From Callaeas wilsoni (taxonomy: Eukaryota; Chordata; Aves; Passeriformes; Callaeidae), in NCBI GenBank assembly GCA_013398955.1, contig VWPU01008518.1, positions 62,001-126,000 of the forward strand: DNA of 64,000 nucleotides, read 5' to 3'. Below, in pieces: positions 13,043 to 24,029 of the stretch. The notes under the pieces are model-generated. The model saw only the letters and a list, made by a program, of their open reading frames with translations. It was not told the DNA's origin and did no database searches. Positions within the stretch are counted from its first letter, which is position 1. Every line of letters begins with the position of its first letter. The position numbers and the translations under genes are program-made.

Positions 13043-16000
13043 AGCCTCGGCTCCAAGAGGACCGTGCCTGTGAAGAGGGGTGCAGAAGTGTTGCTCTCCT
13101 TCGTGGTGATGCTGAAATACCTCACGTGAGGGACCCCACTGTGCAGTGTCAGGGCTGGAACACTCAGCCTGTCTGGAAATCCGGATCTCTTTCTCTAAAT
13201 ATTGTTTTTAAGCATGGTTGGATATTTATTCATGTGGCAGAAGCAGGGCTGCCCTGCAAGTGTATGCTCAAAGTATTTCATGTGCCAAATCCTAGCTGCA
13301 CTAGTGACAATCTCCAGTATTATTTCTTTTGTTAAAGGAGTTTGTTTCCATTGCAATCTGAATTTTCCCTCCTCTCCATTTTTTCCCCAGGATGAGGTAT
13401 AGCTTTTCTTATTCATTATCTCAAACTCCTAGATCCTGTTGTAAAGGTGCTTCACTCTGTGTTTAGTCTGTGTGGTTGAATTCTCTTGGTGGTTGAGATC
13501 CTTGAGGAACAGGTGAGCCACAGTCCATATTCCTTCCAGCTTATCGTGAATACTGTGTGAGTAGTGCAGATATCTCAAAATTATTCATCTATTAGAAAGT
13601 CTGTCTGGTCTCTTTGGCTGAGACATGCAGATGCATTGACTGGTTGGATCACCTTCATGGATGTCTTCTTAAGAACCTGTAACAGAACCTCCCAACCCTG
13701 ACCCAGATGTCAACGATTCTTGAGGTGCCTCTTTTATAGGGCTCAAATTGTGCCTAAAAGAGCCTGATTCTTTTCCTTGAGGATGGCTGATTTGTGTCTC
13801 TGGAAAGTTCAAGCTGCTTTAAACTGGGGCATTAAAAACCAAAGGTACCTATTCAACATCCCTTCTGCAATTCTGCGTGGCAGTGATGGAGTAAAGATGG
13901 CAAAGAGCAAACGCCAGAGATGTGATACCCTGAGAAATACCCAACTCAGAAAGATACCAGCGTGAGCTCCGAGTTCCTTTGAGAGCCGAATTGCACCCTG
14001 CAGGTCACACCATGCTGCATTTTCCACCCCTCATATGCTGGCTTATTAAATATACTGTCCATATCTATTGAGGGGTCAAGACTACATCACTGCTGCTGTG
14101 AACTACAAATGAGTGGGGCTTTTTGAACACCAGACAATGGGAATCACTGCTGTGAAAAACAAGGTTAAAGGGAGATTCTCATGAGACAAATATCAGGTCT
14201 TAAATATGAAAGGAAATGTAAAAAAAACCCAAACAAACAACAAAACAGCTCTTTCCAGAGGATGGACATGCTTTTTAAAAATTTTTTCCTATCTTTGTAT
14301 CAATAAGTAAGTGTAAATTTTTCAGTCACTGATGTGCAATCCACTTCTGAAGGCTGGCTTTTAATACCTTTTATTTTGTATGTATTTTTAATTCTGTATT
14401 TAAATTTCATTTATTCGGTGAAGCAATAAAAATGCAATAAAATCTCTTGGCTCCATTTTCATTAGTGATTGAGAACAAGTTAAATGGCACCACATCTGTG
14501 AATGCAGCAGGATTTGCCTCGTGCCTGAATGATGTGCGTGGGTCTGAGCGAGCTGGGCAAGAGTTTAGTGTTATAGCTTCAGGAGCAGTTCCTCTTTGGC
14601 TGATCCTGTGGGATTGCTGCAAAAGGACGATCCAGGAGGAGGAAGAAGAGGTTGGTGTTGGGTGTAAAAAGCCCAGAGAAAGGTGGATGGGAGCTGAAGG
14701 TGAGCACCAATGATTAGTGACTTTTGAAGGAAGAGGAGCAGTTGTTCAGGATTTAAGCTTGAGGAAATGTGTCCATATCCCATGAGAAATTGCCTTCTCC
14801 CCTCCTCAGCCCTGCTCTGCTGAGCTCTGCTCAGTGCCTTGGGTGCTGGACCAGCCACACTGGCCAAGAATAACAGGAACCCAGTCTGGATCTTTGGTTA
14901 AATCACAACTAACACTTTAGTGTTCAATAGTGATGAAATGTAGCATAAACCCACTGTGAACTGTTCAAAAACGGTGCAGCAGCCTGTCTAGCAGTGCTGG
15001 TGGAAAAGCAGGGCTTGCTCTCCTACCCAGACACAAAAAGAAAGGGGGAGGAGGATCCAAGCAGCTTCAAAAAGCTTCCAGAGCAATTATCTGAGGAAAA
15101 CACCAGTTTATCAAACTCATTCTACCTATTCATCTTCAGTAGTATCAAAGTGCTAATCTCTGCCATCCCCAAGGGCTTTTGTGATTGATCATTACACAGC
15201 TCTCCCCTGCTCAGAACAGAAGCCCAGGATTTATTCTGAATGCAACTGTGTGCTGTGCTGAGATAAGGGATAGAGCATAAAAGGATCTTGCAAATGCTGG
15301 TTAAACATAGTTGTGGATGAAGTGGAACTGAAATATCAAAATAATAATAATAATAATTAAAAGAAAAGTAGTTTGCCTTAGGAAAAAGTATTTATAAAAA
15401 TTTAGAGTCTTCACAGGAACAAGGGGAGCTTCAGCTGTTGGAAGGAAATGTCACAAGTAAATTCACTTCCTAGAGCAAAGTAAGTGACAGCAACTATTGT
15501 TGTAAATAAAATACAACTGCGTTTGACTAAATCTATTTCTCTACCCCCATGCGCTCCCCAGTGCTGAAAACAAGACAAATGACATCTGCGGTTTTGCATG
15601 CTGAGAGAATGAAACTTTAAAGTTCTCTCCAAATCCTGTTTGCTCTTGTTTGCACATGAGGGCTGCACGTCTTCACCTTGTGGTGGGGGGAAATAGAGGC
15701 TGAAGTTCAATATTTTAAGTCTCTGGAAAAGAAAATATGCAACTGCACTGATTTACCAGCTGGGGGATGGCCTGGGCAGTGTCTAGTCCCTCCAATCTCA
15801 GGTTTGTATGCTTTTTTGGTCGGTTGTGGTGGCAGACACCCTTTGTCAAAGCAGCTTTGTGCTGGTTTTCCTTCCCCAGGATCAGTGAGGAATGGTGACC
15901 TCCCCTGCCAAAGTCCTGCTCCCCAGCCCCTGGACCTGGCAGAATGCACTGAGCTCAAGGGGTTGAAGCCGTTCCCTCCACTCTAAACTCTGTTATCTAG

Positions 16001-16859
16001 CTCTGGCCAGGGGCTGACCCAAAGAGTGGGAGTGGAGGAAGGTACTGCTTTTCTCCTCAGTCCTTGGAAGGGAACTGGAAGTGGTGATGTTTTCATCTCT
16101 GTGAGAATCTTGGCTGTCTCCACTTTTCTAGCTGGTGAAGCTGCAGGGGTAATTACCTAGGGGATAAAGCAGGAAAAGAGGAAGAAACCCGACAGAAATG
16201 GAGGGTGTGAGTGTACCCCTGTGGGTTGTGTGTCATTTTGTTTGTTTTTCAGGGTCTGGAAGAGGTACAGATGCACACGAGCTCTGCTGCCCTCTCCTCA
16301 CTCACCCCAAATCTTGCTCTTGGTAGGCTATAGTAGAAACCTGCTTCAGAAATTCCCTGTCCTGTGCAGGATGAGGATGAAAGGCTGGTTTTCCCTTGCT
16401 TTCAGCTTTTGCCAGCATGCACTTTCTGTGCTGGAAGGGTGAGGTGAGCCCTCAGCACTGAATATACTTCTTGTTTGTCCCTGTGTGTGGATGGAAGCTT
16501 CAAGCTGAGCACGGACTGCTTGTGACTTGTGTTGAAACTTAATCTTTTAAGCCTTACCCAGAGTTTTAAAACTCCCAAGGAGTATGGTTGTCCATAACTC
16601 ACTGGTGTTTCCTCCCACCTCAGCTTTTTGTATGTGCCCAGTCAGTGCAGGAGGAGAGAGGCAACTCTTACCTGCCCTGGTGACTCTGCTTAAGCCTTCT
16701 CTGGACACAAGAACAGCCACAGAGTGGAATAATTGCCTTTTACTTATAACAAACTGGCAGAGCTGTCTCAGGGGGGCTCAAGAGAGACAATTAAAGATTT
16801 TACATTGTTTTCTTCAAAAGGAGAAATAGACCTGGGGGTTCCCTAATAGCCCTCCTGAT

Positions 16860-17110
16860 TCTGCGCCGCGCTCTCGGAGCGTGTTGTTGTGGGTTGCATT
16901 TATTATGAGCCACTTATTATCCCTAATTATTGAGCAGGGGGTAGGGCTCTCGGTAACAGGCGGAGTTGTGACTTGATGAACACTCAGCTGTCTCTATTTA
17001 AGATAAAATTACTGTAATTAACAAATCGATCAACCCTACTTTCGCTTTGCCTGGCTGGGACAGAACAAATGGGCTAAATGAGACCTATTTAGCACAAAAG
17101 TAGAGAAAGG
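16860..17110. promoter_or_regulatory. AT-rich motif-dense block, candidate conserved noncoding element
   Basis: The block holds several homeodomain-type cores (CCTAATTATTG near 16920, CTGTAATTAACAAATCG near 17012), a CAGCTG E-box (near 16985) and CTATTTAAG, in sequence without repeat character. Such clustering is common in distal enhancers, but motif content alone is weak evidence. Conservation could not be tested. Confidence 0.25.
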
Positions 17111-17819
17111 GGTTTGCAGATCTCAGGATACACTGGCTCAGAGCTTTTTTTGTTGCACACTGCTTTTAATGGTAATGTCACGTAATTGTCTCTTGTTAGA
17201 CAATTTTGTCTCCAACAAAAAGCACCCACACTGCACTTTGTTCAGCTCAGCCCCGGGAGGCAGAGTGCTGGTGGGTGAGCAGCCAGGTGGGTTGTTTGGT
17301 TATACCCACCCCCCCGAGCAGGGCTGGGTTGGATTCCCTGGGTGCTGGGCTCACTGGTGACTCTCACCATGTTGTTTGCAGAATTTATGTCTTTGAGAGT
17401 AAGACTGATTGCTCAGGTTGTCTTTAGTTGGGCAGATGTTGCCTTCTCCAGCTCCCCAGCTGCTGCTCTTCGTGTTGCTTTGGTGTCTGTGCTTTTAGCC
17501 CCAGGAATCCTCCTAGCTCGCTGCTGTGGGAGCACTTGTCCCCAGCTCTTCTTCCAGAGCCATGTGCTGTCTAAAAAGCATTTGGCTGCAGGAATTTGTC
17601 CCTCTTGAAGCTTTTGTGGTGTGTCTGTGCACTCTGGCAAGCTGACACTGCATGTGTTGTCACCCATCCTCCCTGCCTGGTCCCGCCAGGATTGTGTCAC
17701 AGCCACACGTGTGTTGAGGGTGATGCCATTAAGGAGATGGGATGCAGGAGGGCCAAGGAAATGCTGTTTCACTGTGTTCTGCCCTCCTGGGAAATGAGCT
17801 GGTAAAGGATACATCTGCT

Positions 17820-18110
17820 ACATCTGGAGAAGGGTCTGGAGCACAATGTGGGGAGCAGCTAAGGGAGCTGGTGGTGCTCAGGAGAAAAGGAGGCCCAGGG
17901 AAGACCTTATCCCTCTTTACAACTACTGGATAGGATGTAGCCAACTGGAGGTTGGTCTATTCTCCCAGGTAACAAGTGACAAAATGAGAGGAAAGGGCCT
18001 TAAATTGTGCCAGAGGAAATGTAAGTTAGAGATTAGGAAAAATTTCTTCACTGGAAGAGTGGAACTGGCTGCCCAGGAAGGTGGTGGAACCACCATCCCT
18101 GGCAGTGCTT
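17820..18110 (+). repeat. CR1 LINE 3' fragment
   Basis: Sense-orientation CR1: AGGAGGCCCAGGGAAGACCTT, CTCTTTACAACTACTGGAT, TTCTCCCAGGTAACAAGTGA, AAATTTCTTCACTGGAAG and CACCATCCCTGGCAGTG occur in the consensus order. It ends before the usual CR1 terminal repeat. Confidence 0.85.
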
Positions 18111-18349
18111 ATAAGGTGTGTGGAGGTAGCACTACAAAATGGGTCTGTTTCAGCCTCGGGTCTTTCAGGAGGATGAAGCTGGCATTCCTGCCAGCAGTGG
18201 TTGTTCTTGCTACGCCAACTCACCTAGGTTTGCCTGCACATGCTGTGTGAGACCCTCACAGTCACTTTTATTTCAACAGATTATTAAAAAGATGATCTGT
18301 AAGTGTTTCTAGGGACTGAACTGCTTAGCCTGGAGAGTTGTCTTCATTC

Positions 18350-18849
18350 TGAAAGGAATGACGGACTTGTCTTTACAAATAAACTGGGGGCCTGCTGATA
18401 GATAAAAACTAGCACGAAGAGATAAAAGAAACAATGGGAAAGGATTCCACTGATTGATGAATGGAAAGAGAGATGTGTCTTTATCAATAAACTGAAGGTC
18501 TGCTAATAAATGAAATTGAATATCAAAAGATGAACGAAACAATGAGGAGAACCATAAATTCCATAGGAATTAAAAAAAGGCAAGGCGGGGTATACATTAA
18601 AAGGGAATCTTAGGAATTAGGCGTTCCGGGAAGTGTGTACCTCTCAAGTACCTCAGCCAATGGGGAAAGAGAGAGGGAAAATGCGGTCGGGAAATTAGGG
18701 TAAAAAGGAGGCTACGTCCTCCAAAAATTTGAGAGAGACCCCAGGGGAATGCCCCATGGCCTCTCCCTTTATTCAAATAAAGGAAGGGGACTCCTCTGTC
18801 TCCTTTTTGGACATAAACCTCTGGCGTTGGTGGATTAATTTTCCTGACA
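18350..18849 (+). mobile_element. Solo retroviral LTR with a 4-bp target-site duplication
   Basis: The 500-bp unit starts TGAAAGG and ends CCTGACA, imperfect inverted ends of TG...CA type. ATTC flanks it on both sides (18346-18349 and 18850-18853). A polyadenylation signal lies at its 3' part (TTCAAATAAAGG near 18773), with a pyrimidine-rich stretch following, as in a U3-R-U5 layout on the + strand. A 4-bp duplication is usual for gammaretrovirus-like (class I) elements. No gag, pol or env remnant lies beside it, so it looks like the product of LTR-LTR recombination. Class assignment is inference. Confidence 0.7.
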
Positions 18850-18853
18850 ATTC

Positions 18854-19640
18854 TGTCCCTCTTTGTATAGGCCAGAGGAAGTTCACCCTCGCTGTCCCCA
18901 CACCTGCAGGCAGCAGTGAGGTGTGATGAGGATATTGGTGTAGATGGATAAATGGGAACCAGAGAATGTCTGGCTTGACCTGTAATGTTGGTGGCTCAGC
19001 ATTCAGAGGGCTTGGTCACCACTGCCTGGTTCTGTGGCAGGTGTGGCTGCTCTGCCCTTCCCCACTGCTGTCCCTGGCTCTCCGCTGGGCCTCTCCATCC
19101 GCTCCGGAGCACCCCTGGCTGGAAGGGACAGCCAGTCTCTGCCGTGACTGTCACATAGGAGCAGGGAAAACCCGTGTTGAACCGTCAGAGGCAGAGCCAG
19201 GAGCATCTGAAGGCTTCATTAGGCGGGCTTTGTTCTGGCTGCGCAGTCAGGCGGGGGAATAATGCCGGGAGTGTTATCAGCCATGTGCAGGAGGCCGTTG
19301 CGTAGCAACCCCGATTGGGGGACCGGGCCGCTGCTCTGCCGGAAAAAGAAATACTCATTTTCTTCAATTTACAGGCATTTCAAACAGGAATTCATTGCTG
19401 ATGGAGGATTTGCTTAGGTTTAACATCTCTTAAAGAGATGGCAGCTGGTGTTGGCCTTGTTTTAGCATCATGTGGGCGCACACTCACAAGGTAAATGAAC
19501 CCAAGACAATCCAGGTTTTGTTTGGGTTTTCACTGCTGGTTTTCATCCCTTTGTCCTGCTGAGGCTCAAAGTGGGATAAGGACTGGGAATTTCATTGCTT
19601 TTTTCAGGCCGGATGTAAAGTCTTGTCCAGGGAGCCCTCT
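18854..19640. other. Intergenic DNA between LTRs
   Basis: Unique-looking sequence with moderate GC. Nothing recognisable as gene, RNA or repeat was seen. Confidence 0.4.
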
Positions 19641-20045
19641 TCCGCGCTGGAGCAGGCTCCTGGCAGGACCTGTGACCCCACGGAGAGAGGAGCCCATGCT
19701 GGGGCAGGACTTGTGACCCCGAGGGGGTTCCAGCTGGAGCAGCCTGCTCCTGAAGGACTGCACCCCGTGGGACACCCACGCTGGAGCACTTCATGGAGAA
19801 TTGCAGCCTGGGGGAAAGCCCAGGGTTGGAGAAGTTCATGGAGAATTGTCTGCTGAGGGAGGGAGCAGTGGAGGATCGTGAGGAGTCCTCCCCTGAGAAG
19901 GGAGGAGCAGCAGAGTCAGTGTGTGATGAACTGACCACAACCCCATGCCCTGTGCCACCGTGGGGAGGAGGGAAAGAATTCAGGAGTGAAGCTGAGCCCA
20001 GGAAAAAGAGGGGATGGAGGGAAGGCGTTTTTAGGATTTGTCTGT
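19641..20045 (+). mobile_element. Truncated avian ERV LTR fragment (copy 1)
   Basis: The fragment contains repeated GCTGGAGCA-type words (GCTGGAGCAGGCTCC, CACGCTGGAGCACTTCATGG, GGTTGGAGAAGTTCATGG) and the segment GTGTGATGAACTGACCACAA, known to me from an abundant avian retroviral LTR. It matches the minus-strand copy at 23010-23410 closely along its length. It stops where the other copy continues into the AATAAA-bearing 3' part, so it is truncated. It has an open frame over part of its length with no known protein. Confidence 0.65.
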
Positions 20046-20068
20046 AGTAACCAGATCGGTTACTACAG
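20042..20068. repeat. Perfect 11-bp inverted repeat
   Basis: CTGTAGTAACC (20042-20052) is followed by AGATC and the exact reverse complement GGTTACTACAG (20058-20068). It lies at the point where LTR copy 1 stops matching its partner. Confidence 0.9.
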
Positions 20069-22775
20069 GTGAGGAGGATGACCATAGTCCCTCTCCCTTC
20101 TGAGCCCTGTTCAGAGAGCAAAGTGCAGAAAGGGCGTGGTTCTGCTGCAGCATCTCCTTGGCAGGCTGGAGAATTCGTCAGACTTCAGAGAAACTACAAA
20201 CCTGCAATACCTGTGAGGCCGTTAAGGAGCACCGGACGTAAGCATAGTGAAAAGATTCATCAATCTGCTTTTGTCTGGACGCTGAGATGTTGAGATTAAG
20301 GCAAACAGGGGCTGCCCAGGCCGGTTTTGAAGGGCAGCATGATTATATGGTGCGAGTAATAAACAAATCCCAGCTCTGAGCGGGATTCCCACGTGTGCAG
20401 GCAGGGCAGGGCGTCCCATGGTCTCCCTGTCCTGCCGCAGCTCTGGCTGTTTCACACAGAAAGGGCTCAAAGAGCTTTTTTAAACTTCATCTTTGGTGTG
20501 TGTTGCACAGTAAGAGCAATGAGGTAGAGTCAGTCTGCCCTGAAAGAGGAGCTGGGATGCCCAGACATCATGAGGGCGTCCCTAATGGATTTGTCTAGAT
20601 TTGGTGGCTTTGTAGAGGGGTTCACATTCTCCGTGTGCCATTTATCTGGATGATGTATCTGGCTTTCCAAAAACCTTGTGTGGACTTGCACCAACCCTCG
20701 TACACTCCTCTCTGGTGCCTAGGACAGGGCAGGCCTGAGTGCTCCCAACTGGAAAGATTAACAGGGAATTAACAACTACAGGATATTTATTGTGCTTCTG
20801 TGGCCCCATACAGTAATGTGGAAATTCCTGTTTCATTCTTTGTTCACCTGTTATTGTCGGTGTTGCCGAGGTGAGCAGGTAACAGCAGGAGGGTGCTGGT
20901 ACTGGCTTTGGGATTTGGGATCTGTGATGGAAGAGAGATGAAATGAACATCCTCTGTGTGGCCTCGCCTGCTGACAACGTGGAGGCATTTTCTGTCACTG
21001 ATCAGCTCGTGCAGCAAGTGACAGCAAGTACAAAGAATATTATTTGCACACAGAAAACTCCTTTCTCTGCTCTGTCCTTTGACTTCAGCCTTTCAATATT
21101 GAACAATAACACATCTTCCCTTCTTATTAACAATTCAGTTTGAAGACTGATTCAGATTAACTTGGGCTCTCACTGTATTAAGCACTTTAAGAAAAAAAAG
21201 CCATAGGAGCTCAGGATGTTTATGAAAAGCAATTTCCTCAGTGCCAGGCAGTTTAATAACACCATGGCCATGGCATTCAGGCTCTCATTTATTTTAAACT
21301 GTGTTTCCAAACCGTGACGGGTCAATAATAAATAAGTCAGGATGGCAGATTTTGTGTGGAAGGGAGCTCAAAGGACACAGGCACGTTCAGTCAGGAGCAC
21401 AGAGAATAGCGTGGCTCTTGGGTCTGCCAAAGTAAAAGCTCATTTGAAAAACAAATTCTTCTTATAATCAATATTTCCCTAATGAACTACTGAGAACAAG
21501 TGAAAATTTGGAGCTATATATGGCAAAAGGGAGAAAATTCTGATTCTCTCATCCAAACTGTTTTCTTGTAACAGTAAAATCATTCTTCTACATATCGGTC
21601 TGGATTTTTCCTTTAATCAAGTCCATGCTGGAAGGAGACATGTAGCCCCAGGCGGGTTTTTGCACCTGAGACCTCCAATCCGCTCAAGCAATAAATACAA
21701 ACATCACAGAGTGTTTCAAATGACTTGTTAAAAATATTGGAAATCAGTACCTTGTAGGAAACAAAGTGAGTTAATAGTATTTGTTGAAAACACCTTTTAC
21801 AAACCACGTGGGACCCTGAGCAGGTCAAGTGGAATGTGTAGCAACATTCACCTATCTCCTGCTTCCCTCCGCCGATATTCAGGCAGAGCTTTTGGTGGGT
21901 TTAGGTTTGATTGCCTCCCTTTGAAGCATGGAACATGCAGAAGAGCTGAGCTGCACTGCTCTGCTTTGTGTCCTGCTCTGCGTGTGGGAACTTTGGGCTC
22001 TCCAGCTCAGGAAGGGCTTTTCTTCTGCATATCCCGTGTTCAGGGCAGCAGGTTCAAAATGTAAATAAGCTGCAAAAAGCTGGAATACTCAGGTTGTTGT
22101 TAGCATACAGGGATGGGAAAATTGATTTCTGTTGGTCAAGTTCCCTTTCAGGTTACTCCTGGTAGAAAGACACCCCCTTCTCTATGTGAAGCATGAAGTG
22201 CTGTGGATTTTTCCTGGATTATCAAAATATTGAGCTTGATTAAAGTGTTATCTAACTCAACAGACATATCTGTTTGATAACTTCTGTGAGTAATTGAGCA
22301 AGGTTATCTCTGCTATTCCCACCCAGCTGGAGGCTGGCCTGTGGCTGGCCACGGAGCTGAGCTGCTTCTGCTTTTATTTTGGTTAAACAGAATATTCATA
22401 AACCAGGTGCTCAGCTTGAATGTTTATTTAAAAGTCCTAACTTTTTCCTTAATGTTCCTGAGTGCTCACTTATTAGAAGCTCACACTGTGAGCCCCTAGG
22501 AATTCATGAGATGTTTTCTGTATCTGGGTACTTGAAATAAATCTCACAAGTGCAGGCTGCAGGGCCTGGGTAGATGAACTGTTTCTGAACAGGCTTCCCA
22601 CACTGACCTTCCCCTTTTCCAGCTTGGCAGGAAGAGCTGCACCAAAATCTTGAGTCTTTTGCCTGTTGATGAATTTACCTGTGGAATTTCTTATTTGAAA
22701 CAGGGGCTTCAGGGGTGGTCTGGGTGACACTGGAGCTGCAGGTGACGCTGTCCCCAGAGGTTGTGTGAATAATGG
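20069..22775. other. Intergenic DNA between the inverted LTR fragments
   Basis: No gene recognised. It consists of mixed moderate-GC and AT-rich sequence with short open frames only. No tRNA, array or further LTR was seen. Confidence 0.45.
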
Positions 22776-23410
22776 TGTGAGCTGGGAGGGGGTTGAGCCT
22801 GGCTGGGTGCCAGGTGTCCCCCAAAGCTTCTCCATCACTCTCCTCCTCAGCTGGGCAGGGGAAAGAAGCTACAGAAAAAGGCTCATGAGTTGAAATCAGG
22901 GCAGGGAGAGATCTCTTATCATTACCACTGCAGGAAAAACAGACTTGGCTTGGGGTAATTAGTTCAATTTATTACCAACAAAATCAGAGTGGAGTAATGG
23001 AAAACACAGACAAATCCCAAAAACACCTTCCCTCCACCCCCTCTTTCTCCTGGGCTCAGCTTCACTCCTGAATTCTTTCCCTCCTCCCCATGGTGGCACA
23101 GGGCATGGGGTTGTGGTCAGTTCATCACACACTGACTCTGCTGCTCCTCCCTTCTCAGGGGAGGTCTCCTCACGATCCTCCCCTGCTCCCTCCCTCAGCA
23201 GACAGTTCTCCATGAACTTCTCCACTCCTGGGCTTTCCCCCAGGCTGCAATTCTCCATGAAGTGCTCCAGCGTGGGTGTCCCACGAGGTGCAGTCCTTCA
23301 GGAGCAGGCTGCTCCAGCCGGAACCCCCTCGGGGTCCCAAGTCCTGCCCCAGCATGGGCTCCTCTCTCCCTGGGGCCACAGGTCCTGCCAGGAGCCTGCT
23401 CCAGCGCGGA
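22776..23410 (-). mobile_element. Avian ERV LTR, inverted relative to copy 1 (copy 2)
   Basis: On the minus strand it runs from TCCGCGCTGG (at 23410) through the GCTGGAGCA-type repeats, then a segment with GGTAATAAATTGAAC (a polyadenylation signal near 22970), and ends in a GC-rich tail beginning with TGTGAG on the + strand near 22776. The last 235 bp are absent from copy 1. The full family LTR is longer than this, so the 5' part is missing. The exact 3' end is uncertain by a few bases. A long minus-strand frame at 23170-23880 crosses the 5' junction and is not taken as a gene. Confidence 0.65.
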
Positions 23411-23994
23411 GCTCTCTCGCAGTGCTGAGGCACTGAGGTGAGACTGCATCTGAGACCAAGACCTGCATCTTCAAAGAAACAAACCCCAGCTGCTGACACT
23501 ATCAGGAAGGTCAGGCATAAAAATATCTTCACCCCCGCCTTATTCCTCCATCCTGTCCTGAAGCCCATGATCTCTCTGACCCAATGAATCAGGACTTTGG
23601 GCAAGTATCCCTTCCATGAGAGTGCTGCAGCTGGCAGGGTAATGAGGCAGAAATGTGATGGATCCCGAGCTCCCATGCCCTCCTCTGCTCCTGCCCAGTG
23701 CCCACACACTGCCTTGGCCACGGGCCTGAGCGCGTGTGAACACCTGCAGCAGGATGCAGATGTGACACACAGGGACACACTTCCCTTCTCTGGTGGTTCA
23801 AGGACTTTATTTTTGAAAGCTTTCATAAGAAACGTGCTTACACTGGCATGGATTAAGTGGGAAGAATGTGTTTGCCTCATCCTCTTGCAGTCCTGTCCTC
23901 CAGGACATCCCTGCTCTCAAAGCCATTTCTGAGTCACCTCTCGATGGTTCGGCTGCAGGGCACTGCCCAGGGGCTCCCGGGGTGAGTCTCAGTG

Positions 23995-24029
23995 CGAGGA
24001 GGAGGAGGAGGAGGAGGAGGAGGAGGAGG
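23995..24029. repeat. (GAG)n microsatellite
   Basis: About eleven tandem GAG/AGG triplets in an otherwise ordinary context; in one frame it reads as poly-arginine, which is a repeat artefact. Confidence 0.95.

Larger units (their letters stand above)
11971..17815. other. Intergenic DNA downstream of ARHGAP40
   Basis: No gene recognised. It holds a CATCCT-type microsatellite (12958-13042), a short AAT run (15340-15357), two AATAAA hexamers close together near 14425 and 14435 that might end an unannotated + strand transcript, and an AT-rich motif-dense block at 16860-17110. Open frames here (for example 12100-12492 on -) lack family resemblance and exon signals. Confidence 0.5.

Noticed and set aside
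12895..13129. Poly-serine (+) and poly-Asp/Glu (-) open frames
   Set aside because: They are translations of a CATCCT microsatellite in intergenic DNA.
23170..23880. 236-codon minus-strand open frame
   Set aside because: It crosses the LTR copy 2 boundary and has no resemblance to a retroviral or host protein.
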